Below are positions 1 through 12,612 of a DNA stretch of 25,480 nucleotides, in pieces. This DNA is from Acidobacteriota bacterium. Its GTDB lineage: Bacteria > Acidobacteriota > Vicinamibacteria > Vicinamibacterales > UBA2999. Positions within the stretch are counted from its first letter, which is position 1, and every line of letters starts with the position of its first letter. A model generated the notes under the pieces. That model made no database searches, was not told the origin of the DNA, and saw nothing but the letters and a program-made list of their open reading frames with translations. The translations under genes were made by a program, and so were the position numbers. The stretch covers positions 1 to 25,480 of the forward strand of contig CANIBQ010000070.1 of NCBI GenBank assembly GCA_947465645.1, written 5' to 3'.

Positions 1-530
1 AGGACATTCCAGGCCGCCGCCAGCCCTCGACCTCCGCGGCCCGACGCGAGGAGTGCCGCGACCGGAAGGGCCGCGATCCCCGTCACGATGTCGAAGTTGC
101 GGCCGGAATAGCTCATCTGTTCGGGCATGATCCCGCGCTCGTACATGGCATGCATCGCCAGTTCCAGCGGCAGCCTGAATGCCTGCACCGCAACCAGCAC
201 CCACAGCGGCACGTCAGTGGCTAGACGCTGCCCGGCGCGGCTGAACGCTACAGTACCGGCAACCATCACCACACCGACGACGAGCAGGGCAAATGGGGGT
301 GGGGTGGCGGTCCAGTCGCGCAGCACGCCGCTCTGCGCCGCAGCGCCGGTGATCGCCATCCACGCGGCGGAACCGATCACGGTGACGCCCGCGGCACGAC
401 GCGCGGAGGCGATCGGCCTTCCGGCTCGCGACCAGGCGTGCGCGACGCCCCATGCCAGCAGCCCCACCAGCGCGATGGGAATCAGGATAAAGGCGAGGAC
501 CGGAGGATCGGCAAGCGAGTAGGCCGGCAC
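1..530 (-). CDS. Unrecognised integral membrane protein (partial, 3' end outside window)
   Basis: An open frame runs leftward from GTG at 530 to the window edge with no stop (about 176 codons). The product starts VPAYSLADPPVLAF and shows several hydrophobic segments, around residues 11-28, 47-63, 77-96 and 107-118. A more distinctive stretch follows with PLELAMHAMY and YSGRNFDIVTGI, and then another hydrophobic segment. I do not recognise the family, so no function is assigned. An in-frame TAG lies 9 nt upstream of the GTG, so the start cannot be much earlier. No Shine-Dalgarno is visible; a TATAGA box just upstream suggests a leaderless start. The gene lies beyond the terminator of the tonB/exb operon and is probably a separate unit. 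Confidence 0.7.
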   Translation of the reverse strand, partial: MPAYSLADPPVLAFILIPIALVGLLAWGVAHAWSRAGRPIASARRAAGVTVIGSAAWMAITGAAAQSGVLRDWTATPPPFALLVVGVVMVAGTVAFSRAGQRLATDVPLWVLVAVQAFRLPLELAMHAMYERGIMPEQMSYSGRNFDIVTGIAALPVAALLASGRGGRGLAAAWNV

Positions 531-538
531 GGAGGAAT

Positions 539-544
539 TCTATA
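539..544 (-). promoter_or_regulatory. Candidate -10 element for a leaderless transcript
   Basis: Read on the minus strand, TATAGA (544-539) is followed by ATTCCTCC and then the GTG start at 530. Transcription would therefore begin at or next to the start codon. No good -35 hexamer lies 16-18 nt upstream. The interval between the upstream terminator and this gene is otherwise empty, so a promoter here is expected but not proven. Confidence 0.3.
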
Positions 545-586
545 GAAGGAGGCAGGGAGGGAGAAGGGGCCGGGAGCGTAGAGACA

Positions 587-620
587 AAACGGCCGTCCCC
601 TGGAAAGAGGACGGCCGTTT
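587..620 (-). terminator. Intrinsic terminator of the tonB-exbB-exbD-exbD operon
   Basis: This is a perfect 12-bp inverted repeat: 587-598 AAACGGCCGTCC and 609-620 GGACGGCCGTTT, with a 10-nt loop. Read on the minus strand the stem ends in TTTTGTCT, a short U-tract, and it begins 23 nt after the stop codon of the last exbD (644). This is the expected form and position of a Rho-independent terminator. Confidence 0.85.
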
Positions 621-643
621 CTGAACACGTGAATCGAGCGGAT

Positions 644-1123
644 TTATTCGGTGCCTGGAACGTTCGTGGCGCCAGCGGCGCGGCGCATACCTTCGGTGAC
701 GATGCCGACCTTATCGACGCCCGCGCCCTTGGCGGCGTCGATCACGTTGACGATGTCGCCGTAGCGAAGCGTGCCGTCGCCCGCGATGAACATCGTCTTG
801 TCCTTCCGCTCCTCGAAGATCGTGCGGAGGCGATCCTCGAGCTCGGCCAGGGCCACGTCCTGCTTGTTGATCGAGATCTTCTTGTCACCGGAGTATTCGA
901 GCACGATCTGGCTGAGATCGGGCTGCTGCTGCTCGGCCTGCTGCGTCTCGGCGGGCAGGTTGATGTCGAGGCCCCTCTGATTGAGGGGAAGGGCCGCCAT
1001 GAAGATGACGAGCAGCACGAGCAGCACGTCGATCATCGGCGTGATGTTCATTTCGGAGTTGGGCTGCGGAATGGTGCCCTTGTAGACGGCGTCGGCGCCG
1101 TGGTGTTGATGCGCGTGCGCCAT
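644..1123 (-). CDS. exbD: ExbD/TolR-family biopolymer transport protein (second copy)
   Basis: The 159-residue product has a short cytoplasmic N-terminus, one membrane segment (about residues 28-48) and a periplasmic domain. The segment holds NITPMIDVLLVLLVIFM, in which Asp32 matches the single proton-pathway aspartate of ExbD/TolR. I chose ATG at 1123, where GGAGG lies 8 nt upstream, rather than an earlier in-frame codon at 1150 inside the preceding gene. The stop of the upstream exbD ends at 1125, leaving one base between the genes, so translation is probably coupled. As an ExbB partner it should help energise TonB in the inner membrane. The His-rich N-terminus (AHAHQHH) is specific to this copy. 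The gene is last in the operon, just before the terminator. Confidence 0.9.
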   Translation of the reverse strand: MAHAHQHHGADAVYKGTIPQPNSEMNITPMIDVLLVLLVIFMAALPLNQRGLDINLPAETQQAEQQQPDLSQIVLEYSGDKKISINKQDVALAELEDRLRTIFEERKDKTMFIAGDGTLRYGDIVNVIDAAKGAGVDKVGIVTEGMRRAAGATNVPGTE

Positions 1124-1124
1124 G

Positions 1125-1568
<444 letters not shown>

Positions 1569-1586
1569 AGTTAAGACTCCAACCAG

Positions 1587-1644
1587 GTAGCTGGGTAGCT
1601 CGGCGGCTGAGCAGCGGGGCTGTATGCCCCAGCCACCCAGCCAC
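1587..1644 (-). other. Long hairpin in the exbB-exbD intergenic mRNA
   Basis: In the minus-strand transcript the arm GTGGCTGGGTGGCT (1644-1631) can pair over all 14 positions with AGCTACCCAGCTAC (1600-1587), using 12 Watson-Crick and two G-U pairs. A second small hairpin (GGGGC/GCCCC, 1630-1616) sits inside. On the opposite strand the same two positions would be A-C mismatches, so the structure favours the transcribed strand. There is no U-tract, so it is not a normal terminator. It may set the exbB:exbD ratio through mRNA processing or stability (inference). The arms are themselves made of a repeated GTAGCTGG-like word. Confidence 0.6.
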
Positions 1645-1657
1645 GTAGCAACCTAGT

Positions 1658-2428
1658 TTACGCCGTCTTCTTGATGAAGTAATCGACGAGCTCCGACGAG
1701 GAGTTGTCCATCTCCACGTTGAAGTATTCGAGGCGCGCGGTGAGGAAGTTGTAGAACCATACCGCGGGAATCGCGACGAAGAGACCGAGCGCGGTTTCCA
1801 CGAGCGCCTCGGCGATACCGGCCGACACGGCACCGATTCCGCCCGATCCGGTCGACGCGATACCGGTGAACGCGTTGATGACGCCGACGACCGTGCCGAG
1901 CAGTCCGACGAACGGTGCGGTCGAGCCGATGGTGGCAAGGGTGCTGACGCCCTTCTTGAGGTCGGAGGCGGTCAGCGCCGTCGCGCGCTGAATCGAGCGG
2001 CGGACGGTGTCGAGCACGTCTTCACGGTTGAGGTTGGCGCCGCCGCTCTCCTGCTGGAACTGGTATTCCTGCAGACCGGCGAGCACGACCTTCGCGAGAT
2101 GGCTGTAGCGGTAGTCCTTGGAGCCGGAGAGCGCGATGGCTTCCTTCAGACGGCCGTCCTTGAGGTGCTTGGCGACCTGCGGCGCATACAGCTTCGACTG
2201 CTTGCGCGCCTGGCTGTAGGTGTAGATGCGCTCGATGGCGACGCCGACCGACCAGAACGACATGATGAACAGCACGATGGCCACGCCCCACGCGACAGCT
2301 CCCATCGTGCGGAACAGGTCGATCAGGTCGAGCCCCGCACTCTCCTGCGCAAAGGCAGGCGTGCTGAGCAGCACGATTGCAAGGGCGGCATACACGATTC
2401 GTCCGAAATAACGCATCTTCCCAGCCAT
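1658..2428 (-). CDS. exbB: MotA/TolQ/ExbB proton-channel family protein
   Basis: The product has 256 residues. It starts MAGKMRYFGR with a signal-like hydrophobic stretch ending PAFAQE (about residue 28). A first membrane helix follows (about 42-62), then a cytoplasmic loop and two C-terminal helices in the region STIGSTAPFVGLLGTVVGV and ALGLFVAIPAVWFYNF, both typical of ExbB/TolQ. It should form the pentameric inner-membrane channel that, with ExbD, converts proton flow into work on TonB. The ATG at 2428 has GGAGG 8 nt upstream. It sits between tonB and two exbD genes, which supports an ExbB role over TolQ or MotA. The extra N-terminal hydrophobic segment occurs in many non-enterobacterial ExbB proteins. 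Confidence 0.92.
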   Translation of the reverse strand: MAGKMRYFGRIVYAALAIVLLSTPAFAQESAGLDLIDLFRTMGAVAWGVAIVLFIMSFWSVGVAIERIYTYSQARKQSKLYAPQVAKHLKDGRLKEAIALSGSKDYRYSHLAKVVLAGLQEYQFQQESGGANLNREDVLDTVRRSIQRATALTASDLKKGVSTLATIGSTAPFVGLLGTVVGVINAFTGIASTGSGGIGAVSAGIAEALVETALGLFVAIPAVWFYNFLTARLEYFNVEMDNSSSELVDYFIKKTA

Positions 2429-2499
2429 TACTGCATCCTCCGCATCTCTGTTGGAAAATAGAGCTTGTTAAACCCTGCTGATTCCTGATTCGCTGATCG

Positions 2500-3219
2500 T
2501 CAGCTGAGCGTGAACTGGACGGTAACCGTCATGATGACCGGCACCGGCACGCCGTTGAGCAACGTCGGCGTGAACTCCCACTGGCGCACTGCGTCGAGCG
2601 CGGCCGCGTCGAGCAGCGGAATGGACCGCAGCACCCGTGCGTCCTGCACCTTGCCGCCCGGCCCGATCGTCGCCTCGATGATCACGACACCCTGCACGCG
2701 GGCAGACTGCGCGATCGGCGGGTACTGGGGCCGAACGTCCTTGGTCTTGACCGGCGGCTTGATCGCGCCGCCAACACGCACCGGCGCGGGCGGGGGCGGA
2801 GGCGGAGGCGGCGGCGCCTCCGAAAAACCGCCCGTCACACCACCAATGACGCCACCGGGCACGCCGCTCTCGACGGCCCCGCGGTCAAAACTTCGATCGA
2901 TGATCACTTCCGGCTTGATTTCGGCTGGGGCCTCGACGGGGGCCGCGTTCGGATTCACGTCCGGGATCGGTTCCGGTGGCTTCGCCTGGGCCGGCGGTGG
3001 CGGTGGAGGAGGCGGTGGAGGAGGCGGCGGCGGGGCGGCAACAAACGCCATCATCGATGGCGGGACCGGCAGGATATCGGCGGCCAGCAGCGGAATAATC
3101 ACCACCGCCAGGATCACCGCCGTATGGACCAGAATCGACAGCGGCACCGTGTACCACTGCTGACTGCCGACCTTCACGGACGGATCGACGATATCCCCGA
3201 ACATCTTGTCTACTTGCAC
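2500..3219 (-). CDS. tonB: Energy transducer TonB
   Basis: The product has 239 residues with a short cytoplasmic N-tail, one membrane anchor (about residues 27-47), a periplasm-spanning proline-rich linker and a C-terminal TonB domain (about 160-239). The linker has 14 consecutive prolines (about 63-76) and a later run of nine. The C-terminal domain contains RPQYPPIAQSARVQGVV and ends AVRQWEFTPTLLNGVPV, as in the TonB C-terminal family. It should contact TonB boxes of outer-membrane receptors and pass on energy from ExbB/ExbD. I chose GTG at 3219 because GGAGG lies about 10 nt upstream; the first ATG, at 3204, is too far from it. It is the first gene of the operon, 44 nt below the predicted transcription start. 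Confidence 0.93.
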   Translation of the reverse strand: MQVDKMFGDIVDPSVKVGSQQWYTVPLSILVHTAVILAVVIIPLLAADILPVPPSMMAFVAAPPPPPPPPPPPPPPAQAKPPEPIPDVNPNAAPVEAPAEIKPEVIIDRSFDRGAVESGVPGGVIGGVTGGFSEAPPPPPPPPPAPVRVGGAIKPPVKTKDVRPQYPPIAQSARVQGVVIIEATIGPGGKVQDARVLRSIPLLDAAALDAVRQWEFTPTLLNGVPVPVIMTVTVQFTLS

Positions 3220-3262
3220 TGGTCCTATTCCTCCTGCAGACGGTCGCGCGCGCTCAGCAAAG

Positions 3263-3299
3263 GCGGCCGATTATAGGCAGCCCAAAATGGCGATGTCGA
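3263..3299 (-). promoter_or_regulatory. Sigma70-type promoter of the tonB operon
   Basis: On the minus strand TCGACA (3299-3294, five of six matches to TTGACA) is followed after 18 bp by a perfect TATAAT (3275-3270). The predicted start near 3263 gives a 5' leader of about 44 nt that contains the GGAGG of tonB. I see no clear operator; there is no convincing Fur-box-like palindrome. Confidence 0.75.
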
Positions 3300-3448
3300 C
3301 GGACGTAAACCACGGTTCGATCGACGTCCGACGAGAACTTAGACACCGCGTTCCTGCAAAAGCTCCGGGAGTTCCGATCGAGCGGAACGGGCATTCTAGT
3401 GGACATATCGCTGAGAACACAATAGCCGCCAGATCCCCATCCCGTCTC

Positions 3449-3507
3449 GACCCTAGAACCTGAAATCCAAACCCGGAACCCGAAACTCCGGAACTCGGAA
3501 CCCAGAG
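3449..3507. repeat. Degenerate tandem short repeat (GAACCCGAAA-like) downstream of the pyrophosphatase gene
   Basis: The stretch between the pyrophosphatase stop (3517) and the tonB promoter consists of imperfect 13-14 nt units, including GAACCTGAAATCC, GAACCCGAAACTCC and GAACTCGGAACCC. No ORF or terminator is evident in it. The rest of 3300-3516 shows nothing I can name. Its simple, alternating-word character resembles the other short repeats in this window (1587-1644 and 12618-12672), though the unit differs. Confidence 0.6.
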
Positions 3508-3516
3508 CCGCCGTGC

Positions 3517-6000
<2,484 letters not shown>

Positions 6001-6005
6001 CACGC

Positions 6006-6599
6006 TCATGACTCCTTGTTGGAAATCCGCGCCGGGAGCGACATCCCCCCGGTCAGAAAGATCCGAATACCTTCCTCGACGCTCACATCGGGGAAAAACA
6101 CGCGATTTCGCGGGCACAACACGATATCGCCCAGATACAGGTGGTTCGTGGGCACGTACACCGCGACGAGCGCCTCCGGCCCCGTTCCCCGCTCGACGGT
6201 GAATTCCTTGGTCAGGAATCCCATCAGCATGCCGCGGTTCGGATCCTCTACCATCACCACGCGCTTGAACCCGTACTCGTTGTCTGGCGAGAACGCGACC
6301 ACGAGCTGTTTCACCGGCGCATACACGGTGCGGAATACCGGCACGCGCATCAGCCAGCTTTCGGTGCGGGCCAGCACGCGCCGGCCGATCACATTGGTCG
6401 CCAGGATCCCCGCGAGCAGCACCACGAGCAGCGTCATCAGGATGCCGAGTCCCGGGACCATCCGTCCCAGTACCCGCTCTGACACCGGCGCCGTGAAACC
6501 GTCAATGATACCGAAGATCCATACCAGCGCGGCGACGCTGATCACCAGCGGGACCATGACGAAGAAACCGGCAATCATCCGCCGGCGCAGCCACTGCAT
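6006..6599 (-). CDS. DUF502 family membrane protein
   Basis: The product has 197 residues. It starts MQWLRRRMIAGFFVMVPLVIS, with membrane helices at about residues 9-30 and 50-72, then a soluble domain. DUF502 features are visible: the helix-loop containing GRRVLARTESWLMRVPVFRTVY, and PTNHLYLGDIVLCPRNRVFFPD followed by EGIRIFLTGG near the C-terminus. The family's function is not established; it is common next to envelope genes. I chose ATG at 6599; a GTG lies one codon earlier. The uppP stop is 7 nt upstream and no strong Shine-Dalgarno is seen, so translation is probably coupled. The stop overlaps the first possible ATG of the pyrophosphatase gene (ATGA), which suggests the two are made together. 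Confidence 0.88.
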   Translation of the reverse strand: MQWLRRRMIAGFFVMVPLVISVAALVWIFGIIDGFTAPVSERVLGRMVPGLGILMTLLVVLLAGILATNVIGRRVLARTESWLMRVPVFRTVYAPVKQLVVAFSPDNEYGFKRVVMVEDPNRGMLMGFLTKEFTVERGTGPEALVAVYVPTNHLYLGDIVLCPRNRVFFPDVSVEEGIRIFLTGGMSLPARISNKES

Positions 6600-6606
6600 C
6601 ACAGGC

Positions 6607-7422
6607 TCACGCCTCAGGGCTCATGCCCCAGCCCCACTTGAGGGCCAGCCACATCGCCAGGCCCAGCGCGATTCGATACCAGGCGAAAGGCGCAAATCCC
6701 GCCCGCCGGATGAAGCCCAGGAACGGCCGCACGACCAGCGCGGAGGCAATAAACGCCGTCACGCACCCGATGGCAATCTCGATACCCCGCTCCGGCGACA
6801 GGTAGTCCTTCACTTCGATCAGGTCATGCGCGAAGGCGGCGATCATGATCGGCATGGCGAGAAAGAACGAGAGCTCCGCGGCTGCGGCTCGATCGATCCC
6901 CATCACCATCCCGCCGACAATCGTCGCTCCCGAGCGCGACACGCCTGGCAGCAGTGCCAGCATCTGGCACAAACCGACCCCCAGCGCCTTCGACACCGGA
7001 ATGTGCTCGGCATCGAGGACGGTCGGTGACGGCCGAAACCGCTCGACCAGCAGCATCGTCACACCGCCGATGACGAACGCCGCGGCGATGGCGTCCAGGT
7101 TGTTGTACAGCACGGTCTTGATGTACCCAGAGAGCAGGGCCCCCGCCAGGAGCGCCGGGATCGATGCGACGACGATGACGAGCGCGAAGCGGCGCGCGTC
7201 GGGATCCGAAGGCAAGCCGGTCACGACCGAGACGATCTTGCGCCGGTAGAGCCACATGACCGCGAGGATCGACCCGAGCTGGATCATCACCGTGAACACG
7301 TTGCCCGGGTCCTCGAACCCGAGGAGACGTCCGGCAATGAGCAGGTGCGCCGTCGACGACACCGGCAGGAACTCGGTCAGCCCCTGGATGATCCCGAGCA
7401 GCGCAGCGACGAGGTAAGTCAA
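6607..7422 (-). CDS. uppP: Undecaprenyl-diphosphate phosphatase (UppP/BacA)
   Basis: The product has 271 residues and is very hydrophobic. It has both family signatures: QGLTEFLPVSSTAH at residues 13-26 (the E/Q-rich motif) and PGVSRSG at 159-165 with the catalytic-site Arg163. It removes a phosphate from undecaprenyl diphosphate in the inner membrane to regenerate the lipid carrier for peptidoglycan and polysaccharide synthesis, and confers low-level bacitracin resistance. The start is TTG at 7422, because the conserved motif begins only 12 residues later and there is no ATG or GTG in between. The secF stop lies 10 nt upstream. Co-transcription with a pyrophosphatase gene and the Sec genes is suggested by spacing. 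Confidence 0.95.
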   Translation of the reverse strand: MTYLVAALLGIIQGLTEFLPVSSTAHLLIAGRLLGFEDPGNVFTVMIQLGSILAVMWLYRRKIVSVVTGLPSDPDARRFALVIVVASIPALLAGALLSGYIKTVLYNNLDAIAAAFVIGGVTMLLVERFRPSPTVLDAEHIPVSKALGVGLCQMLALLPGVSRSGATIVGGMVMGIDRAAAAELSFFLAMPIMIAAFAHDLIEVKDYLSPERGIEIAIGCVTAFIASALVVRPFLGFIRRAGFAPFAWYRIALGLAMWLALKWGWGMSPEA

Positions 7423-7432
7423 TCGGAACGCG

Positions 7433-8398
7433 CTACGATGCCTTCGCGTTCCGCGTCTTGCGGCCTGGCCGTGCAGGGGCCTCGGTGCTGGCGGCCACCG
7501 CCTTGCGCTTGGGACTCAACAGCACGGCCACAGCCGACGCGATGAACACCGTCGAGTACGTGCTGGTGATGATGCCCACGAGCATCACGAAGGCGAACGG
7601 CTCCAGTACGTCACCGCCGAACAGGTACAGCGACAGCACCGCCAGCGCGGTCGCACCAGCCGTGATGACGGTCCGGGGCAGGGTCTGATTCACGCTCTTG
7701 TTGATGACGACGTTCATCGGCTCCGTCCGGCTCGCGCGCAGATTCTCGCGTACGCGGTCGAAGATCACGATCTGATCGTTCACGCCGTATCCGACGAGCG
7801 TGAGAAGCGCGGCCACCACGTTGAGCGACAGCTCGTACCCCGCAAACGTGAAAAGGGACATGGTGATCAGGATGTCGTGCATGCTGGCGACAAACGCCCC
7901 GATGCCGAAGCTCAGTCGGAATCTGAAGGAGATATAGGCCAGGATGCCCAGCATCGACGCAATCGTGGCGTATATCCCTTTCCGCTGCAGCTCGGCGCCG
8001 ATGACCGGGCCGACAAACTCGGTGCTCCGCACTTCGAACTTGCCGAGGTTCGCCTGCTGCAGGCCGCTGATGATCCGCCCACCGATCTGGCCGGTGCCGC
8101 CCTCTTCCGATTCGCCGACGAGCGGCATGCGAATCAATATCTCGCGGTTGTTCGGGTCTCCGTACTGCTGGATGACCTTCTCCCCTGGAATTCCGGCGAG
8201 TGCATCCCGCACCGTCTGGTCGCCGACCGGCTGCTCGAACCGGACGACGACGAGCGTGCCTCCGGAGAAATCGATACCGAGCGGCACGCCGCGCGTGGCG
8301 ACGACGAAAACACCGGCGAGGATGATCAGCCACGACACGGCGAGGGCGTGCCAGCGCCAGCGCAGCCAATCGATGTTGACATTGGTCAGAATACGCAT
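7433..8398 (-). CDS. secF: Protein-export membrane protein SecF
   Basis: The product has 321 residues. It starts MRILTNVNIDWLRWRWHALA with a first membrane helix, then the periplasmic domain opening with GIDFSGGTLVVVRF, and a block of five helices from about residue 140. GYGVNDQIVIFDRVRENLR matches the conserved SecF motif (usually GYSLNDTIVVFDRIRE). With SecD and YajC it forms the accessory complex that uses the proton gradient to pull preproteins through SecYEG. The C-terminus is basic and Ala/Pro-rich (RPGRKTRNAKAS). ATG at 8398 is 24 nt below the secD stop; no strong ribosome site is visible. Gene order yajC-secD-secF is the standard one. Confidence 0.96.
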   Translation of the reverse strand: MRILTNVNIDWLRWRWHALAVSWLIILAGVFVVATRGVPLGIDFSGGTLVVVRFEQPVGDQTVRDALAGIPGEKVIQQYGDPNNREILIRMPLVGESEEGGTGQIGGRIISGLQQANLGKFEVRSTEFVGPVIGAELQRKGIYATIASMLGILAYISFRFRLSFGIGAFVASMHDILITMSLFTFAGYELSLNVVAALLTLVGYGVNDQIVIFDRVRENLRASRTEPMNVVINKSVNQTLPRTVITAGATALAVLSLYLFGGDVLEPFAFVMLVGIITSTYSTVFIASAVAVLLSPKRKAVAASTEAPARPGRKTRNAKAS

Positions 8399-8422
8399 AT
8401 CTCGTGGACCGTCTTTCGAGAA

Positions 8423-10017
8423 CTAGATACTGAGTGCCGCGTCGCGGCGGCGCGAAAGAAACAGCTCGAAGAGTGTTCGCGAGACGAAAATCGCCGTGAA
8501 CACGTTCGACGCCAGACCAATCATGAGCGTTGTGGCAAAGCCCCTGATAGGCCCGGTGCCGAAGTTGAAGAGGAAGAGCGCCGCGATGAGCGACGCGACG
8601 TGCGTGTCGACGATCGTCCACCAGACGCGGTCGAAGCCGGCGTTGACCGCCGCCCGTACGGTGCGGCCGGTGGCGAGTTCCTCCTTGATCCGCTCGAAGA
8701 TCAGCACGTTGGAGTCGACACCGATACCGATGGTCAGGATGAACCCCGCAAACCCCGGCAGGGTCATGGTGGCGCCCAGATAGGCCATCATCCCGAGCAG
8801 GATCAGCAGGTTCACGAGAATAGACGCGAGCGCATTGAAGCCCGCCAGCCTGTAGTAGACCAGCATGAAGACCATGACCAGCAGGAGGCCGCCGACCGAC
8901 GCCGTGATTCCCGAACGGATGGAATCGGCCCCGAGACTCGGGCCGATGACGCGCTCTTCGAGGTACGTCAGGCGCGCGGGCAGCGCGCCGGAGCGCAGGA
9001 CCAGCGAGAGGTTCTGCACTTCCTGTTGAGTGAAGCTGCCGGAAATGCGGCCGTCCGACGTGATGCGCCCTTCGATCCGCGGCGCCGACTGCACGCGTCC
9101 GTCGAGCACGATCGCGAGGAAGCGTCCGATGTTGGTTTCGGTGATATTGCCGAACCGGCGGGCGCCCTCGGTGTTCAGCGTGAAGCCAACCGCCGGAAGG
9201 TTCTGCTCGTCGAGCGTCGGACGGGCACTCCGCAGGTCGCGGCCGCTGACGGCGGCGACGCTACGCAGAAGGTAATAGACCGTCGCCGCCGGCCCACCCT
9301 GGGACGTATCCGACACGCCCGGCAGGATCTCCATGCCGGCGGGCACCTGCCCGTTCACCATCAGCTCTTCGCGCGTGGCCACCGGGCCGTTCTCGACGAT
9401 CTTCAGCTCGAGCAGACCGGTCGATTGAATGATGCCCTTGGCCCGATCGACGTCGGTGACGCCGGGCAGTTGCACGAGAATCTCATCGCCATTCGCACCC
9501 TGCTGCGCGATGCTCGGCTCGGCCACGCCCAGCTCATTGACGCGGCGCTCGATCGTCTGGCGCGCCTGCGTCACCGCGTCGGCGCGAAGCGCGACCTGGA
9601 TGTTCGGCTTCATCGTGAAGGTGTAGGCGCCGGCCGCCGTCGAGCGGTCGAAGTTTGTCTCGGCCTCTGCCGCCGCCGTCCGGAACAACGCATCCTGGTC
9701 TGGCGGAACCCCGTCGACCCTGAACTGCGTCGAGCTCACCTGGGTGAGGTCTTTCACGTTGACGCCCGCGGTCTTGAGGGCCTCGCGCAGCCGTTCCGTC
9801 TCGGTTTGGGTCTCGAGGCGGAGCGCGTCTTCCGACTCGACTCGCAGGACGAGATGAACGCCGCCCTTCAGGTCCAGCCCGAGCTTCAGTTGCTTATCAA
9901 TGAGCCAGGCCGGCCATGTAAGGCCCATTTGCGTGGCCACGATCGGATAGACACCGACGGCGGAGAAGATGACGAGAACCGCGAGGATGGTGAGGATTTT
10001 CCAGCGAATATTCTTGT

Positions 10018-10021
<4 letters not shown>
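8423..10021 (-). CDS. secD: Protein translocase subunit SecD
   Basis: The product has 532 residues: an N-terminal membrane helix (about 8-30), then LGLDLKGGVHLVLRVE at the entry to the periplasmic P1 domain, and a C-terminal five-helix membrane block from about residue 370. The conserved LPARLTYLEERVIGPSLGAD and GIGVDSNVLIFERIKEE are both present; the latter is the SecD counterpart of the SecF motif. It acts with SecF and YajC in proton-driven late steps of preprotein export. ATG at 10021 overlaps the yajC stop (ATGA), giving translational coupling. The length is in the range of non-enterobacterial SecD proteins, which have a shorter P1 than the 615-residue E. coli protein. Confidence 0.96.

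Positions 10022-12608
<2,587 letters not shown>

Positions 12609-12612
<4 letters not shown>

Noticed and set aside
127..522. Plus-strand ORF at the left edge
   Set aside because: The minus-strand frame from 530 gives a coherent multi-helix membrane protein, while this frame gives a Thr/Ala/Arg-rich chain without structure.
3206..3463. Plus-strand 85-codon ORF between tonB and the pyrophosphatase gene
   Set aside because: It overlaps the tonB promoter and a simple repeat, with no ribosome site or recognisable motif.
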